Shown: positions 37,463 to 46,754, counted from the stretch's first letter. The stretch: DNA of 64,000 bases from Candidatus Zhuqueibacterota bacterium (GCA_016926625.1 JAFGOE010000012.1:1-64000), one strand, 5' to 3'. Translations and numbers: made by a program. The notes: a model not told the origin generated them from the sequence alone.

Positions 37463-37921
37463 TCATTTTAATTTAATTTCATGCACATTCTGAAACTGTT
37501 TTACAAAATAATAGGTTTTTATCTTCAATCCGATGACGGCAGCCCGCGGTGACAGTACAAATTCTTCTAATTGGGGATGTTTGGCGACATAGAGATCGAT
37601 GATCTCGGGCGACTGGATTTTATCGACCACATCGGCATCACCGCATGCGGTCACGGCGAATGCTGAATCAATATCCGATGCCTTGTTGGAACGATTATCG
37701 ATCATCATCGCGGCTCGCGGTTCATTCATAAGATTCTTATATTTTCGTGTATCATCACGGGTAACGAAGATCAGTTCAGCTAAATCGTCTTTAGCGACGA
37801 AAGCGACGAGGCTGGCATAGGGCTGTCCATTTGAGTAAGTCGCAACGACAGCAAAGCGCTGACTCATCAGGAGTTGGTGTAGTTGATTCCATATTAAATC
37901 AGTCTCAATCATAGATACCAT
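37463..37921 (-). CDS. Pyridoxamine 5'-phosphate oxidase-like flavin protein
   Basis: A 152-aa FMN-binding split-barrel protein. The motif pattern RFAVVATYSNGQPYASLVAFV, then LIFVTRDDTRKYKNL and EPRAAMMID, is that of small PNPOx-like proteins that bind FMN, F420 or heme. It is too generic to assign a reaction. Met1 and Met4 are both possible starts. It converges on the cyclase gene with a gap of six bases. Confidence 0.83.
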   Translation of the reverse strand: MVSMIETDLIWNQLHQLLMSQRFAVVATYSNGQPYASLVAFVAKDDLAELIFVTRDDTRKYKNLMNEPRAAMMIDNRSNKASDIDSAFAVTACGDADVVDKIQSPEIIDLYVAKHPQLEEFVLSPRAAVIGLKIKTYYFVKQFQNVHEIKLK

Positions 37922-37978
37922 AGAATATCTTCGCTGAAATAAGTAAATTACTTTAAACCCAGCGCAGCCTTTAAAAAT

Positions 37979-38905
37979 TTATAGTTCAAAGGTTGCCGCC
38001 TTCTCGAGTAACTCCGCATCGATATCAGATTCCATTAAACTGAGACACATCTCGATATGCTCAATTTTTTTCGATCCGATCAAGACAGAACTGATGCCTT
38101 TGTTTCGGGCAAGAAAGTGCAATGCGAGCGCAGTTAGTTTACGCGAATCGTGATCCACCCATTCTAACATTGCGTTGATCTTCTGTCTGTTCTGATTGTC
38201 GATGTGGTTCTGATAACGATCAAATTTCGGAGTGAGCATGCCTCTGGCCAGTCCGCCCCTGATGAGAACGCCGATCTTTTTTTGAGAGCATTTTTCTATA
38301 AGATATTCATCACTCCGATTGATGAGGTTGTACTCTAATTGCATGACATCAAATATATCCAGATCGATACACTGTTCTGCGATATTTCCCCAGGCTGAAG
38401 CTCCCAGAAGGCGTATCTTCCCCTCCTGTCTTGCGTCACTCATAGCAGCGATCACTTCTCCCTCATCGAGAGTACGCTGTGCATCGGGACCGAAATGGAT
38501 TTGCATGAGGTCGATTTGATCGACGTTTGTCAGTTTAATACTTTTATCGATCGAGTGTTTAACCGCATGATAAGAGAAATCATAATATGTAGTGGGATAG
38601 CGATTATGTTCACCGCATTTTGAGGCAAGAAGGAATTCGTTTTTGCGATGACTGATCGCACGTCCTATTCTTTCTTCGCTTCTATGGTAGGCACTGGCGG
38701 TATCGATCAGGTTAATGCCTAAGTCGAGAACTCGATTCAGCACTTTCTCCGCTTCCTGAAACGAGGGTTTCAGGTTAGCTTGATGATCCCCGATACCCCA
38801 GTCCCTACCAATTTCCAGAGCTCCGAATCCGATGAACGTGACGTTCTCCCCGCTCGTTCCGAGCGGCCGGAGTTGCAGTCCGTTTGTAAACATCCTGTTA
38901 TTCAT
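37979..38905 (-). CDS. Aldo/keto reductase
   Basis: A 308-aa NAD(P)H-dependent oxidoreductase with a TIM barrel. The catalytic tetrad is visible: Asp in LIDTAS, Tyr in SAYHRSEE, Lys in LLASKCGE, and His in LMQIHFG. The C-terminal cofactor-binding segment SSVLIGSKKIEHI is present. The substrate is unknown. It is encoded nine bases downstream of the slipin gene, so it may belong to the same transcript. Confidence 0.92.
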   Translation of the reverse strand: MNNRMFTNGLQLRPLGTSGENVTFIGFGALEIGRDWGIGDHQANLKPSFQEAEKVLNRVLDLGINLIDTASAYHRSEERIGRAISHRKNEFLLASKCGEHNRYPTTYYDFSYHAVKHSIDKSIKLTNVDQIDLMQIHFGPDAQRTLDEGEVIAAMSDARQEGKIRLLGASAWGNIAEQCIDLDIFDVMQLEYNLINRSDEYLIEKCSQKKIGVLIRGGLARGMLTPKFDRYQNHIDNQNRQKINAMLEWVDHDSRKLTALALHFLARNKGISSVLIGSKKIEHIEMCLSLMESDIDAELLEKAATFEL

Positions 38906-38914
38906 AATGAAGTA

Positions 38915-39814
38915 CTAATCTTGTTGTTTCTTTTTTGCAGTGATTGACGCGGTTTTTTCCTTTAATAATTCCGATATACCCGCAAGACTGCCCAGAATGC
39001 TGCTCGTTTCCATAGGCAGGAAAATTTTGGTCGCCTGACCTTCTGCGATATTTTTCAATGATTCCAGATATTTGATAGCGATCAGATCGTTTGTCGGATT
39101 ACCTTCATGAATCGCATTGTATACCGATTTAATCGCGTCAGCTTCTCCCTTGGCGATCGTTATTTTTTCGTATTTATTGGCATCCGCTACCTTCACAATG
39201 GCTTCCGCCTGTCCCTCGGCTTTCAGGATGGCTGACTGTTTATGACCTTCGGCTTCGAGAATCATCGCCCTCTTTTCACGCTCGGCCTTCATCTGACGAT
39301 GCATCGCTTCGGTGACATCCGCCGGCGGTTCGATGCGCTGTAATTCTACCCGCGTCACTTTCGTGCCCCATTTATCCGTGGCATCATCGAGTATCTGTCT
39401 TAATTTCGTATTAATGGTCTCCCGCGATGTGAGTGATTCGTCGAGCGCCATATCACCCACAAGGTTTCTCAGGTTGGTTTGTGCCAGTTTCGTTGCCGCG
39501 AGATAAAAATTTGATACGTTATAGGTTACCTTGACCGGGTCGGTGACCTCATAGTACACAACGGCGTCGACTTCCACCACCACGTTGTCTTTCGTGATCA
39601 CTCCCTGTGGTGGGACATCGACCACCTGTTCGCGCATATCGACTTTAAGGAGTCGATCGAGAAAGGGTATGATCAGGGAGAGTCCGCTATCGGCTGTGCG
39701 TTGATATTTACCCAATCGTTCAATCAATCCTTTTTCCCATGGTCGAATAATCTTAATACCTCTGGCTGCCATTATCAACACGAAAAAGGCGAGAATAATG
39801 AATAATGGAAACAT
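38915..39814 (-). CDS. Slipin/stomatin-like SPFH protein
   Basis: A 299-aa SPFH (band 7) protein anchored by an N-terminal helix (1-17). [44 protein letters not shown] and RTEINTKLR-like wording are those of bacterial slipins (formerly YbbK/QmcA). A coiled-coil (about 190-235, [20 protein letters not shown]) follows. These proteins build ring scaffolds in membrane microdomains and are usually paired with an NfeD protein, which is encoded just upstream here. The 148-base gap to NfeD contains an inverted repeat. Confidence 0.92.
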   Translation of the reverse strand: MFPLFIILAFFVLIMAARGIKIIRPWEKGLIERLGKYQRTADSGLSLIIPFLDRLLKVDMREQVVDVPPQGVITKDNVVVEVDAVVYYEVTDPVKVTYNVSNFYLAATKLAQTNLRNLVGDMALDESLTSRETINTKLRQILDDATDKWGTKVTRVELQRIEPPADVTEAMHRQMKAEREKRAMILEAEGHKQSAILKAEGQAEAIVKVADANKYEKITIAKGEADAIKSVYNAIHEGNPTNDLIAIKYLESLKNIAEGQATKIFLPMETSSILGSLAGISELLKEKTASITAKKKQQD

Positions 39815-39852
39815 AGTACCTCCTTGTTTATCTTATGGTCAAAGAGTGTTTT

Positions 39853-39883
39853 CATGTTACAAAACGTGAAACGATGTAACGTG
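39853..39883. promoter_or_regulatory. Inverted repeat upstream of the slipin gene
   Basis: CATGTTACA (39853-39861) faces TGTAACGTG (39875-39883), nine pairs including one G-T. Inside and beside it CGTGAAA occurs twice. It lies about 40 bases before the slipin start in the gap after NfeD. It could be an operator or a transcript-processing hairpin. Confidence 0.3.
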
Positions 39884-39963
39884 AAAGTTTCTGTATAAGT
39901 TTTAGCTGTTTATTATGTCATTAGCAGACATCTGTCTTTAAATTACTGATGCTCGAAGAGACA

Positions 39964-40404
39964 TTACGAGATTTTCTCCACGACCAGGTGGACGCCTTCT
40001 ACTTTGAGGATTTTGACTTTCGTGCCGACCTCGATGAGCTCGTCGTTAACGCTCTCGGCTCTCCATTCCTCTTGATCGAGCCGGATACGTCCTGTATTTT
40101 TGTCATTGTCGATTTTTTCGATAACGATACCAGTACGCCCGAGGAACCGGTCTGCTCCGATTCCATCAGGTTGTTTGCTAGTGAACTTATCGGCAAACCG
40201 CCTGGAGATAATAGTCAGTACGGCTGAAAGGACGATGAAGGCTATCCACTGCCACACACTGCTTACTCCGAACAGCGCTAATATACCAACTACAGCAGCA
40301 GCGATACCGAACCAGAAAATGAAAAAACCGGCAGTGAAAATTTCGGCCACGATGAATAGAACGGCGAAAAATATCCATATCCACCAACTTTGAATTTCCA
40401 TCAT
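39964..40404 (-). CDS. NfeD family protein (short form)
   Basis: A 146-aa membrane protein of the NfeD short class. Two to three helices occupy residues 6-75 (WWIWIFFAVLFIVAEIFTAG...). A soluble OB-fold follows (about 85-146) with FLGRTGIVIEKI and GTKVKILKVEGVHLVVE, typical of the class. NfeD short proteins partner slipins, and the slipin gene lies next on the same strand. The gene upstream (a LEA14-like lipoprotein) ends 30 bases before this one. Confidence 0.9.
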   Translation of the reverse strand: MMEIQSWWIWIFFAVLFIVAEIFTAGFFIFWFGIAAAVVGILALFGVSSVWQWIAFIVLSAVLTIISRRFADKFTSKQPDGIGADRFLGRTGIVIEKIDNDKNTGRIRLDQEEWRAESVNDELIEVGTKVKILKVEGVHLVVEKIS

Positions 40405-40434
40405 CTACTCCTTCAAGATTTTTCCATAGCAAAT

Positions 40435-41307
40435 TTATTTAAGAATATTTAATTTTCCAGTCATATCGATGGGTATCGAAGCCTGTTTCAACAGCGGTAA
40501 AGAGGTGTTGACATCCAGATTACCGTTCAATGAATAGTTGATACTCTCGTTTCCTGAAACGATATTGTAAACGGTTGAACCCATCTGAAGGAAATTTAAA
40601 GAGATAGGAATAGAGATCACACTATTCTTTTTCTGATTAATTGTCAGCGCCTGGTCTCTTACCCCGGTGACCCATGATTTCTTGTTAACCTTAAAATCGT
40701 ATTGCAGCTTATCCAAAATCAGGTTGAAGACGTTCGGATTATCGACGTTCAATTTCAATTCGAGGTTAGCGCCGGTAAGGGATAGGTTCTTAAGCTGGAG
40801 TCCGGAGACTTTAATATTCGGTAATTTTAATAATGGTAATTTACCTTCGTGCGAGATAGGTATTCGGGTCGCCCCGAGAATAGGCAGATTAAAGGTGAAA
40901 CCTGTATTTATGGTGTAATTCGTGCTGTCCTGATTTTTTAAAGATTGATACATGGAGTACAATTCTTTAAAATTCAATCTCACCGGGACTTCCACCGTTG
41001 ATTTTCCCATCGACTCGATCGTTTGTTCTTTTGTCTGCTGACCTTTTACAAAGGACGCGCCAGCCAGTAACAGGTCGTAATCAAATCCTGACATGGTAGC
41101 TGAAAGGGCGTTCGGATTTTCTATGTCGATATCGAAGGACAGTAGCACATCTTCAAATGATATATCGCTCACTCTTACGTTTGAGACATTCAATCTTGGT
41201 TTTTGAACGTTCGTGAATTCCTGCAGTGCCGCACAGCTTAGCAGGAGTGTTATCATCACACTTAGTAGTATGAAGACGACCAGGCGCAAATGTGTGTTTG
41301 ATTTCAT
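40435..41307 (-). CDS. LEA type 2 (WHy-domain) lipoprotein
   Basis: A 290-aa lipoprotein. The signal ends in a lipobox (TLLLSCAAL, Cys near residue 25), which targets it to the envelope. Two tandem LEA14-like/WHy modules follow (about 35-150 and 160-280). Each contains the DIENPNALSATM or VDNPNVFNLILD segment and strand-rich GKSTVEVPV-type wording. LEA-2 proteins are associated with desiccation or membrane stress, but their bacterial role is unclear. It is the first gene of a minus-strand run with NfeD and slipin. That combination, envelope lipoprotein plus microdomain scaffold, suggests a membrane-integrity role. Confidence 0.85.
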   Translation of the reverse strand: MKSNTHLRLVVFILLSVMITLLLSCAALQEFTNVQKPRLNVSNVRVSDISFEDVLLSFDIDIENPNALSATMSGFDYDLLLAGASFVKGQQTKEQTIESMGKSTVEVPVRLNFKELYSMYQSLKNQDSTNYTINTGFTFNLPILGATRIPISHEGKLPLLKLPNIKVSGLQLKNLSLTGANLELKLNVDNPNVFNLILDKLQYDFKVNKKSWVTGVRDQALTINQKKNSVISIPISLNFLQMGSTVYNIVSGNESINYSLNGNLDVNTSLPLLKQASIPIDMTGKLNILK

Positions 41308-41684
41308 CGTGGATCCTTTCTGTAATTAACTATACGTTTTTTTAATATGGTGCACTCAATAAAGGAAATTAAATTTCAAAAAGAGGGGCATGTTGAGGCG
41401 GTAATACCTGGTATAAGCGTTGGTTGTGAATCCAGGGTGTCGAATTAACGCGTAGCCCTCTCAGATGTGTTATTTATATCTTTGAATATTTATTAAATTT
41501 ACGATATTCTACGATGATTGTCAATAAAAAAGTTAGCCGAGAGGGAACAAGAGAACGATGAGTTAAATCGGTCTGTACCGGCTCTCCTAAAAAATAATAA
41601 TTTAGTAATATTTAAATATTTACTTGAAATTTTAATAATGGAATTCTATATTATGAAGTTAATTCAACATGAAGGAATAACCGT
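41308..41684. other. Divergent intergenic region with inverted repeat and promoter
   Basis: This 377-base region lies between the LEA14-like lipoprotein and the 69-aa protein. AGAGGGGC (41382-41389) and GCCCTCT (41455-41461) form a loose stem with one extra G. Inside it ATACCTGGTAT is a short palindrome. A strong promoter for the plus-strand cluster is annotated separately. No other gene or RNA was recognised. Confidence 0.4.
41624..41652 (+). promoter_or_regulatory. Sigma-70-type promoter of the radical SAM/UbiA cluster
   Basis: TTGAAA at 41624-41629, a 17-base spacer, and TATATT at 41647-41652. Predicted transcription begins near 41659. The Shine-Dalgarno AAGGAA and the ATG at 41685 follow at normal distances. 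The same TTGAAA-17-TATATT pair occurs upstream of the tmRNA gene. Confidence 0.6.
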
Positions 41685-41894
41685 ATGAACAGGCAACCTG
41701 GGATAGCAACGAACGGGAAAATTGAACAGAGCCAAGAGAATGAAGACAACGCTCAACTCGTTCGATTTTGTAATAATTTGCATTATATTTATCATGATGT
41801 CTTCACTGATTTAAAGCGACTCGATTCTCTGAACCGGAAGAATCAGCAAATCAGTCAATTACTGGCAAGGCGGTTGTCAAAGTTAACTGAATAA
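41685..41894 (+). CDS. Small protein of 69 aa preceding the radical SAM gene
   Basis: A polar, probably helical protein with no motif I recognise. It is rich in Asn and Gln and ends in a basic amphipathic stretch (SLNRKNQQISQLLARRLSK). Support for a real gene comes from the well-formed promoter, AAGGAA eight bases before the ATG, and a stop only nine bases before the radical SAM start. It may be a partner or accessory of the downstream enzymes. A chance ORF is less likely. Confidence 0.6.
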   Translation: MNRQPGIATNGKIEQSQENEDNAQLVRFCNNLHYIYHDVFTDLKRLDSLNRKNQQISQLLARRLSKLTE

Positions 41895-41903
41895 AAATAA
41901 AGA

Positions 41904-43616
41904 ATGATATATAAGCCTGATTTAATCCTACTTCATGCACCGAGTATATACGATTTCAGAAAAACACCGAAATTATTTGGCCCCATCAGCGATGTAGTAC
42001 CCTCGACACCTATTTTCGAAATGTACCCTGTCGGATTTTCTTCAATTGCAGAGCATTTGGAGAGGAGAGGCATCGGAGTAAGAATTGTTAATTTAGCATA
42101 CCGCATGTTAACTGATACTCGATTTGATGCAGAAAAATTCATCAAGAAACTGCATCCGCTTGCTTTCGGAATAGATTTACATTGGTTGGTACATGCTCAG
42201 GGCAGCGTTGAGGTCGCCAAAATTTGTAAGCGACTGCATCCTCATACTCCGGTGATCATGGGTGGGCTATCATCGACTTACTTTCACGAAGAGATCCTGG
42301 AGCATCCAGAGATTGATTTCGTGATACGGGGTGATTCAGCCGAACAGCCGATATTAGAGTTAATGACTGAAATTAAAAAAGGGACAGGCCGATTTGAAGC
42401 GGTACCAAATTTGAGTTGGAGAGATGAAAAAGGACAGGTGCGGATAAACGAATTTAACAGCATCCCTGATCACGTCGATGAATACTCTAATAATTACAAA
42501 AATTTATTTAAAATCGCCGTTAAATACGGGGATATCAGGAGCATGACCGCGATCTACGATTGGTGGCGTTATCCGATAACGGCCATCATGACGTGTCGGG
42601 GGTGTACGCATAATTGTATCATCTGTGGTGGAAGCCATCAAGCCTTAAAGTCGTATGCAAATCGGAAACGGATTGCGTTCCGCTCTCCTGAACTGATCGT
42701 CGATGACATACGACAGATGGCCCAATTGACCGGGAGTCCGATCTTTATCATAGGCGATTTAAACCAGACGCCTGTCGGTTACCGGGATGTCGTATTCGAA
42801 GGTATGAGGAGAATTCGCGTAAAAAATGAAGTGGTGGTCGAGTTATTTGCCCCGGCGCCACGATCATATTTCAATCAATTAGCGGAATGCATATCGAAGT
42901 TCAATATAGAAATTTCACCGGAATCTCATGATGAAGCCATAAGACGACGCTGCGGGAAACATTACAGTAACGCGGCGATGGAGGAGAACATCGAGGAGGC
43001 GCTGGATAACGGCTGCGGTAAGTTTGATATCTTTTTTATGATCGGTTTACCGGAGCAAACGGAAGCATCGGTGATGCAAACACTGGATTATTGTGAGTAT
43101 TTACTGGCGACATACGGAAAACGTGTGGTTCCCTTCATTGCGCCGCTGGCACCGTTTCTGGATCCGGGGAGCATCGCGTATGAACAGGCGGAAAGCTATG
43201 GCTATCGTCTCCTTTTCAAGCGATTCGAAGATTACCGTAAGGCGTTGATGAATCCGAGTTGGAAATATTTCCTCAATTACGAGACGGATTGGCTGAGTCG
43301 TGATCAGATCGTCAACATAACCTATTATGCAGGGAAGCGCCTGAATCGCATGAAACATGAAGTCGGTCTTATCGGGGATGATGAATACAAACGAGTCGAC
43401 ACGAAGATCGAATACGCCCAGAATTTGATCGCGCAAATCGATGCCATTTTGAAAATAAAAGGAGAAGAAGAGCGAGAGCGGCAGTTGGTAGACCTTCAAT
43501 TCAATATCGAAAAAGATAGTATCGCCACAATATGTGACAAAGAGGAGCTAAAGTGGCCGATGTTACGGAGCGGATTTCGCTTTTTCCATATTGCGAAGGC
43601 GGTGCTCTTTGGATAA
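41904..43616 (+). CDS. B12-binding domain radical SAM protein
   Basis: A 570-aa cytosolic enzyme. The N-terminal Rossmann-like half (about 1-165) looks like a cobalamin-binding domain, with GIDLHWLVHAQG and VIMGGLSSTYF, but lacks the strict DxHxxG. The radical SAM motif follows: C234, C238 and C241 (CxxxCxxC), with an extra C231 just before. Later segments (FIIGDLNQ, NIEISPESHDEAIRR, FFMIGLPEQTE) match radical SAM barrels. From memory it resembles the Ta0216-like B12/radical SAM group, whose function is not known. Such enzymes often methylate or rearrange unreactive carbons. The UbiA-family gene starts at the next base after the stop, so the two are tightly coupled. Confidence 0.9.
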   Translation: MIYKPDLILLHAPSIYDFRKTPKLFGPISDVVPSTPIFEMYPVGFSSIAEHLERRGIGVRIVNLAYRMLTDTRFDAEKFIKKLHPLAFGIDLHWLVHAQGSVEVAKICKRLHPHTPVIMGGLSSTYFHEEILEHPEIDFVIRGDSAEQPILELMTEIKKGTGRFEAVPNLSWRDEKGQVRINEFNSIPDHVDEYSNNYKNLFKIAVKYGDIRSMTAIYDWWRYPITAIMTCRGCTHNCIICGGSHQALKSYANRKRIAFRSPELIVDDIRQMAQLTGSPIFIIGDLNQTPVGYRDVVFEGMRRIRVKNEVVVELFAPAPRSYFNQLAECISKFNIEISPESHDEAIRRRCGKHYSNAAMEENIEEALDNGCGKFDIFFMIGLPEQTEASVMQTLDYCEYLLATYGKRVVPFIAPLAPFLDPGSIAYEQAESYGYRLLFKRFEDYRKALMNPSWKYFLNYETDWLSRDQIVNITYYAGKRLNRMKHEVGLIGDDEYKRVDTKIEYAQNLIAQIDAILKIKGEEERERQLVDLQFNIEKDSIATICDKEELKWPMLRSGFRFFHIAKAVLFG

Positions 43617-44543
43617 ATGTTTAATACGGTCAGTAGGATGAGACGAGTCGTAATCTGGTTAAAAGCCGTGAGAGCACCATTTTTCACGGCGACAATCATT
43701 CCGGTGGTGCTGGGAACGAGTGTATCGTACAGTGAACTGGGGCATGTCGACTGGTTATTATTCGCACTCACGCTCCTGGGCTGTCTATTGCTCCATTCAG
43801 GAGCGAATTTATTGAACGATTTTTTCGATCATTTATCGCGTACCGATGTGATCAATATCGAATTTGTGAGGCCTTTTACCGGAGGGAGCAGGGTCATTCA
43901 AGACGGATTGCTTTCGCCGGCTGCTGTTTCGAAGGCTGGTTTCCTGTGCATCGGTTCAGGAAGCGTGATAGGAATCTATCTGTCTGTAACGATCGATCCG
44001 TTGATTTTCTTTATGGGCATCATCGGTGTGTTCTCGGCGTTTTTCTATACAGCGCCTCCACTGGCGTTAGTGAAACGGGGATTGGGGGAGCTGTTCATCG
44101 GGTTGAATTTCGGAATTCTGATGACAACCGGATCGTATGTGGTGCAAACATCACAATTTTCCTGGCACCCTGTGATGGTATCGCTACCGATATCGTTTAT
44201 GATCGCCGCAATTTTATTCATCAATGAATTTCAGGATTATACCGCGGACAGGTCGATTAGCAAAAATCAATTGGTCGTTCGTCTGGGAAAGATAAAAGCG
44301 GTGTATGGCTATATCATCTTTATGTTGTGCAGCTATATTTCTATTGTCATTGTGGTGATTTTTGGTGTTGCAGAGCCTGTGAGTCTGTTGGGATTGCTAA
44401 CTCTGCCTCTGGCGATAAGATCTGCGCAGGTTGTGCGATTACATTTTGAGGACAATCAGAAACTTACCTCAGCCAACCTGTTGACGATTCTCAATCATTT
44501 GTTCACGGGTCTGTTGATTGTTACGGGGTATTTATTTGTATAG
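43617..44543 (+). CDS. UbiA-family prenyltransferase, MenA-like
   Basis: A 308-aa inner-membrane aromatic prenyltransferase with about nine helices. The first Asp-rich motif is NLLNDFFDHLSRTD (near 64-77) and the second is NEFQDYTADRSISKNQLVVRLG (around 203-224). RPFTGGSRVIQDGLLS between them is close to that of MenA, which attaches a polyprenyl tail to dihydroxynaphthoate in menaquinone synthesis. Whether its acceptor is dihydroxynaphthoate cannot be decided, because no other menaquinone gene is present. It abuts the radical SAM gene without a gap, which implies a common pathway. Confidence 0.88.
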   Translation: MFNTVSRMRRVVIWLKAVRAPFFTATIIPVVLGTSVSYSELGHVDWLLFALTLLGCLLLHSGANLLNDFFDHLSRTDVINIEFVRPFTGGSRVIQDGLLSPAAVSKAGFLCIGSGSVIGIYLSVTIDPLIFFMGIIGVFSAFFYTAPPLALVKRGLGELFIGLNFGILMTTGSYVVQTSQFSWHPVMVSLPISFMIAAILFINEFQDYTADRSISKNQLVVRLGKIKAVYGYIIFMLCSYISIVIVVIFGVAEPVSLLGLLTLPLAIRSAQVVRLHFEDNQKLTSANLLTILNHLFTGLLIVTGYLFV

Positions 44544-44618
44544 AACATGGGAAACCTGGTTATTGAATGATATAGTTGATCGATATGTCGTGGTACTAAA
44601 ATAGAGGACGATTGATCG

Positions 44619-44963
44619 ATGAGCAAAGAGAAAACTGTTGTTTTAGAATGCATTTCGAACAAAAAGAAAATCATTAAAATACGATTTACCCGGGAATTAT
44701 CGTCATACCAGAGTACGGCTTATCTGATCACGGCGATCAAGAAATGTATGAGCTATGGATTTTACAAGATCATCATCGATATGGAAAATATCGATTCGAC
44801 GGTGAATAATATGACGGCCACGTTGATCGAGGTGACGTCTAAGGTAAGACGCAAGGACGGCGATATCAAACTGATCAATTTAAGTGAACAGTTGCATGAT
44901 GATATCGCTGGCTTCAACGCTTTAACGTTTTTACTACACGGTTCGCCATCCAGCAAAAAATAG
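44619..44963 (+). CDS. STAS-domain protein (anti-sigma antagonist-like)
   Basis: A 114-aa single-domain STAS protein. The pattern FYKIIIDMENIDSTVNNMTATLIEV, then VRRKDGDIKLINLSE, matches SpoIIAA-type antagonists, but the phosphorylatable Ser/Thr position reads STVNN, so phospho-control is uncertain. Partners such as an anti-sigma kinase or PP2C phosphatase are not in the window. It lies 75 bases after the prenyltransferase gene on the same strand and ends at hairpins that probably terminate the cluster. Confidence 0.75.
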   Translation: MSKEKTVVLECISNKKKIIKIRFTRELSSYQSTAYLITAIKKCMSYGFYKIIIDMENIDSTVNNMTATLIEVTSKVRRKDGDIKLINLSEQLHDDIAGFNALTFLLHGSPSSKK

Positions 44964-44968
44964 GTAAG

Positions 44969-45039
44969 CTGGGTCGAATGACCCAGATCACTCCTCAAAA
45001 TTAATTCGATGCTTAATGATCGAATGCCCCCCTTTTTTT
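44969..45039 (+). terminator. Two hairpins, the second a rho-independent terminator
   Basis: CTGGGTC (44969-44975) pairs with GACCCAG (44980-44986) around GAAT. ATTCGAT (45004-45010) pairs with ATCGAAT (45019-45025), followed by six C and seven T (45033-45039). They follow the STAS gene stop closely and face the converging symporter gene. Confidence 0.6.
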
Positions 45040-45153
45040 AATGCTGATGCAAGTCATGGACAAATTGATCCATTCAACGAATGTCCGTTGACTCTGCCTG
45101 CACAAATTTTCGACCTGTTATGTCGGTTGTTACCTAATAGTTAAACTGTTCGA

Positions 45154-46659
45154 TTACTTTACGCTTCGATCGGGAAATAATTCTTTAATCTCCTCCATCT
45201 TCGGAGCCGGTGTCAGATACGTCACAATAAGCAGAGCGGCGACAGAAATCGCAAATGCCGGATAGATCAACGGGATACCCCAGGGATCGCCGTTGGGATT
45301 ACCGTAAGGGATCATGATTTGTGGCCAAATGTATCCAGCGAGATATAGTCCCAGGGCAACTATGGTACCGCTGATTATCGATGCCAGTCCAGCAGCTTGT
45401 GTGACTCGTTTCCAGGTAAGGGCGGCGATGAGCGCTGGTGTTATGGCGACGCCGTAAATAGTATAAGCGAAATAGCTCATCTCGAGCACCGAGGTCAGTT
45501 TGGTGCACAACAGATAAGCGAGTATACCGAGAATGACGATCATTATCTTTTGCAGAACAACCATTTGTGCCTGAGTCGCATTGGGATTAATCGTCTTCTG
45601 ATAGATATCGCGCATGATGTTGGTGGTAGGTGAAAGAAGGTAGTTCATGCCGGTAGACAGCACCACGGCGCAGGCAGCGCCGAGCAGCAGAATGCCTACA
45701 TAGGGTGGTACCAACCGTTTAGCCGATTGAATAACGATGGAAGCCGGGTCCATGCCGTGAGCGGTATCTCCTTGCAGGAACAATTGAATTTCGGGCCAGA
45801 ATTTTGTCGCCGCGAAAACGGCGATGATGATGACCACGGTCTCCACGAAGATGGTCCCGATGACCCATAAGGTGACCGCGGTTCTGGCGTCTTTGGGAGT
45901 TCTGGCGCTGTAAAATTTTTGATACATGCTCTGGACGCCGAGTAACAAGAGCAATGTTGCCAGAAAATAGCTGAGAGCTTTAAGAACCGGCATTTGACCG
46001 AATCCTTGATTGATCAATTTCAGATGGTCGGGCGGAAGATTCTGCAGCGCTGGCGTACCGCCTGTGTTGTAAATGACGAACGGCGTGGCTATGAGGCAGG
46101 CAAGCAGGATAATAATGCCGTTGGGTAAATCCGTGTAAGCCACGGCCATCATACCGGCCGCCGCAGTAAAAGAGATAACCAGTATCGCCGTAATGAACTG
46201 TCCTGTTTCTACGGATATCTGGTTATCGGATATCACACTCAGAATGTAACCGCCTGCTTTAAATTGGTAACTGACGATGGCGGTAAAGCTGATAATCAGC
46301 GCAATGGCGCCGAAGATTCGTGCAAATTTGCCGTATCTGACTTCGAGGATATCGCCGATCGTATATTTGCCAAATGTACGAATTTTAGCCGCCAGAAAGT
46401 AGATGATAATAATGCCGATCCAGGCTCCGGCCGGCAACCAGAGGGAACTCCAGCCAGCTTTGGCGGCGAATTCAGCACCAGCGATGAATGTGCCAGATCC
46501 GATCCAGGTACAGATGAGTGTGAATACCATGACCCTCACACCAAGGCTGCGTCCTGCGACCATCATGTCCTCCTGGTTTTTAATCCGGAACGATCGATAG
46601 ATGTTGAAGCCCAGTAAGATCAATACGTAAGCAAGAATTAAATACAGATACCAGTTCAT
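45154..46659 (-). CDS. Sodium:solute symporter (SSS family)
   Basis: A 501-aa integral membrane transporter with about 13 helices. The start region (DMMVAGRSLGVRVMVFTLICTWIGSGTFI) carries the family's GR-x6-to-7 and sodium-site features, and helix 5 and 8 regions (YTDLPNGIIIL, GMNYLLSPTTNIMRDIYQ) match. The cargo (sugar, amino acid, carboxylate) cannot be read from the sequence. The upstream 270 bases contain the palindrome TGACATATGTCA. It converges on the STAS gene. Confidence 0.9.
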   Translation of the reverse strand: MNWYLYLILAYVLILLGFNIYRSFRIKNQEDMMVAGRSLGVRVMVFTLICTWIGSGTFIAGAEFAAKAGWSSLWLPAGAWIGIIIIYFLAAKIRTFGKYTIGDILEVRYGKFARIFGAIALIISFTAIVSYQFKAGGYILSVISDNQISVETGQFITAILVISFTAAAGMMAVAYTDLPNGIIILLACLIATPFVIYNTGGTPALQNLPPDHLKLINQGFGQMPVLKALSYFLATLLLLLGVQSMYQKFYSARTPKDARTAVTLWVIGTIFVETVVIIIAVFAATKFWPEIQLFLQGDTAHGMDPASIVIQSAKRLVPPYVGILLLGAACAVVLSTGMNYLLSPTTNIMRDIYQKTINPNATQAQMVVLQKIMIVILGILAYLLCTKLTSVLEMSYFAYTIYGVAITPALIAALTWKRVTQAAGLASIISGTIVALGLYLAGYIWPQIMIPYGNPNGDPWGIPLIYPAFAISVAALLIVTYLTPAPKMEEIKELFPDRSVK

Positions 46660-46742
46660 ACGATTACCTCGTTAGCTTTATGCGATTAATAAACAAGAAT
46701 GGCTTGCAAATATTTCATGTGTTTGAATATACAAATAATTGG

Positions 46743-46754
46743 TGACATATGTCA
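46743..46754. promoter_or_regulatory. Perfect 12-bp palindrome upstream of the symporter
   Basis: TGACATATGTCA is its own reverse complement and lies about 85 bases before the symporter start in AT-rich DNA. It could be an operator. The surrounding 46660-46929 holds nothing else I recognise. Confidence 0.35.

Noticed and set aside
41382-41461. AGAGGG...CCCTCT stem as another member of the 18580/63257 repeat family
   Set aside because: Only the outer six bases match. The interior is unrelated and the stem is imperfect, so shared origin is not supported.
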